From assembly GCA_011525695.1 (NCBI GenBank), contig WYBX01000033.1, positions 1-63,772 on the forward strand: 63,772 nt of DNA, in the 5' to 3' direction. This stretch comes from Verrucomicrobiia bacterium (GTDB taxonomy: Bacteria; Verrucomicrobiota; Verrucomicrobiia; Opitutales; Opitutaceae). The stretch's first letter is position 1, and the number at the start of each line of letters is the position of its first letter. Of the stretch, positions 63,433-63,772 are shown in pieces. The translations under genes were made by a program, and so were the position numbers. The notes beneath the pieces are model-generated. The model did no database searches and had not been told where the DNA came from. It saw nothing but the letters and a program-made list of their open reading frames with translations.

Positions 63433-63772
63433 ATGAATACCTCACTGATGTCTTACTCAGAGCAATGCATCGACGCCCTGCCGCCGGAGAAGCGGCAGGC
63501 GGCGCGAACTGCGTACGCAGAGATCTCCGAGAACGGGGACGATTCCTTTCTGAGCAAGCTGCTCGTCGTGCTGGAGGCGAACAATGCCTACGCCAAGTCG
63601 ATCCCGCGTGACCTCGCGGTGGTGCATGATGCATTCCTGAATGCTCTGACGAAGGAAACGGATCTCATCCGGGAAAGGCAGCTCAAGGCGGATGAGACCC
63701 GGGATGCGGCACTGCGGAAGCTGCTTCACCAGGAGGTCCGGCTTCTCGATCAGACAATGCCGCTGAACCGGG
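63433..63772 (+). CDS. Hypothetical protein, 3' end beyond window
   Basis: An ATG at 63433, 9 bases after the ParA-like stop, opens a frame (MNTSLMSYSEQCIDALPPEK) that stays open to the window end (113 codons). The visible part is helical and acidic/basic mixed (DDSFLSKLLVVLEANNAYAK; FLNALTKETDLIRERQL) with no recognised domain. Its tight spacing indicates it is in the ParA operon. It may be an adaptor or a transfer-associated protein; I cannot tell. Confidence 0.55.
   Translation, partial: MNTSLMSYSEQCIDALPPEKRQAARTAYAEISENGDDSFLSKLLVVLEANNAYAKSIPRDLAVVHDAFLNALTKETDLIRERQLKADETRDAALRKLLHQEVRLLDQTMPLNR

Larger units (their letters stand above)
27320..63772. mobile_element. Putative integrative or plasmid-like element carrying a defence island (ends not seen)
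   Basis: The left end carries recombinase, ParB-like and RepB-like genes. The right end carries putative DNA-binding and ParA-like genes and continues past the window. At least twelve nuclease, helicase, ATPase or modification genes lie between. The gene repertoire and more variable base composition differ from the left 24 kb. Neither terminal repeats nor a tRNA junction were found, so the left boundary could be anywhere from about 24.7 to 27.3 kb. It is possible that two elements lie side by side. Confidence 0.5.

Overview
The window looks like a chromosomal segment of a GC-rich Verrucomicrobiota bacterium, most likely Opitutaceae-like. Supporting signs are paired secreted sulfatases, proteins ending in an 'NLSTRG ... 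NDDW ... VEIYD' domain, a long-form Pst system, and small hairpin and GGAGGGCC-type repeats scattered between genes. The taxonomic call is inference from gene content; no rRNA or tRNA gene was found.

Left part (1 to about 24.7 kb), host-like. The window opens in the 3' end of a group II intron (domains V and VI) that abuts a copy of a dispersed repeat. Next come two dehydrogenases (medium-chain zinc type and mannitol-dehydrogenase type), a decayed Gfo/Idh/MocA oxidoreductase fragment carrying a REPIN-like hairpin pair, and two convergent sulfatases. A complete phosphate regulon follows on the minus strand: pstS-pstC-pstA-pstB, then phoU-phoB-phoR, with a Pho-box-like direct repeat upstream of pstS. 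Beside it lie an alpha/beta hydrolase with Ig and NLSTRG domains, a secreted beta-helix protein with a TonB-dependent receptor (probably an outer-membrane uptake pair), an FG-GAP repeat protein and a thioredoxin-like ferredoxin.

Right part (about 24.7 kb to the end), accessory. A transition zone holds a short tandem repeat, a pRiA4 ORF3-like protein and a membrane NERD nuclease. It leads into a mobility operon: zinc-ribbon protein (split by an A8 run), large serine recombinase, ParB-like protein and RepB-like protein, the last three overlapping by 4 bases. About 29 kb of defence and DNA-processing genes follow. They are a Cas4/RecB plus DEDD nuclease (DUF2779 type); a kinase-BRCT fusion; an operon of AAA+ ATPase, a DUF6361-like protein, a PLD nuclease and an SNF2-type helicase; an OLD nuclease; a YhaO/YhaN (Mre11/Rad50-like) pair; and a minus-strand operon of helicase-nuclease, AlbA/Schlafen ATPase, type III Mod and type III Res. 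The far right has two putative DNA-binding proteins, a ParA-like ATPase and a gene cut by the window edge, as expected for the maintenance region of an integrative or plasmid-like element. The whole therefore reads as a defence island carried between two partition/maintenance modules.

The most promising undescribed material is the kinase-BRCT protein facing the helicase/PLD operon, the helicase-nuclease plus AlbA plus type III R-M operon, and the recombinase-ParB-RepB module with its slippery zinc-ribbon gene. All functions are read from motifs and gene order; no database search was possible.
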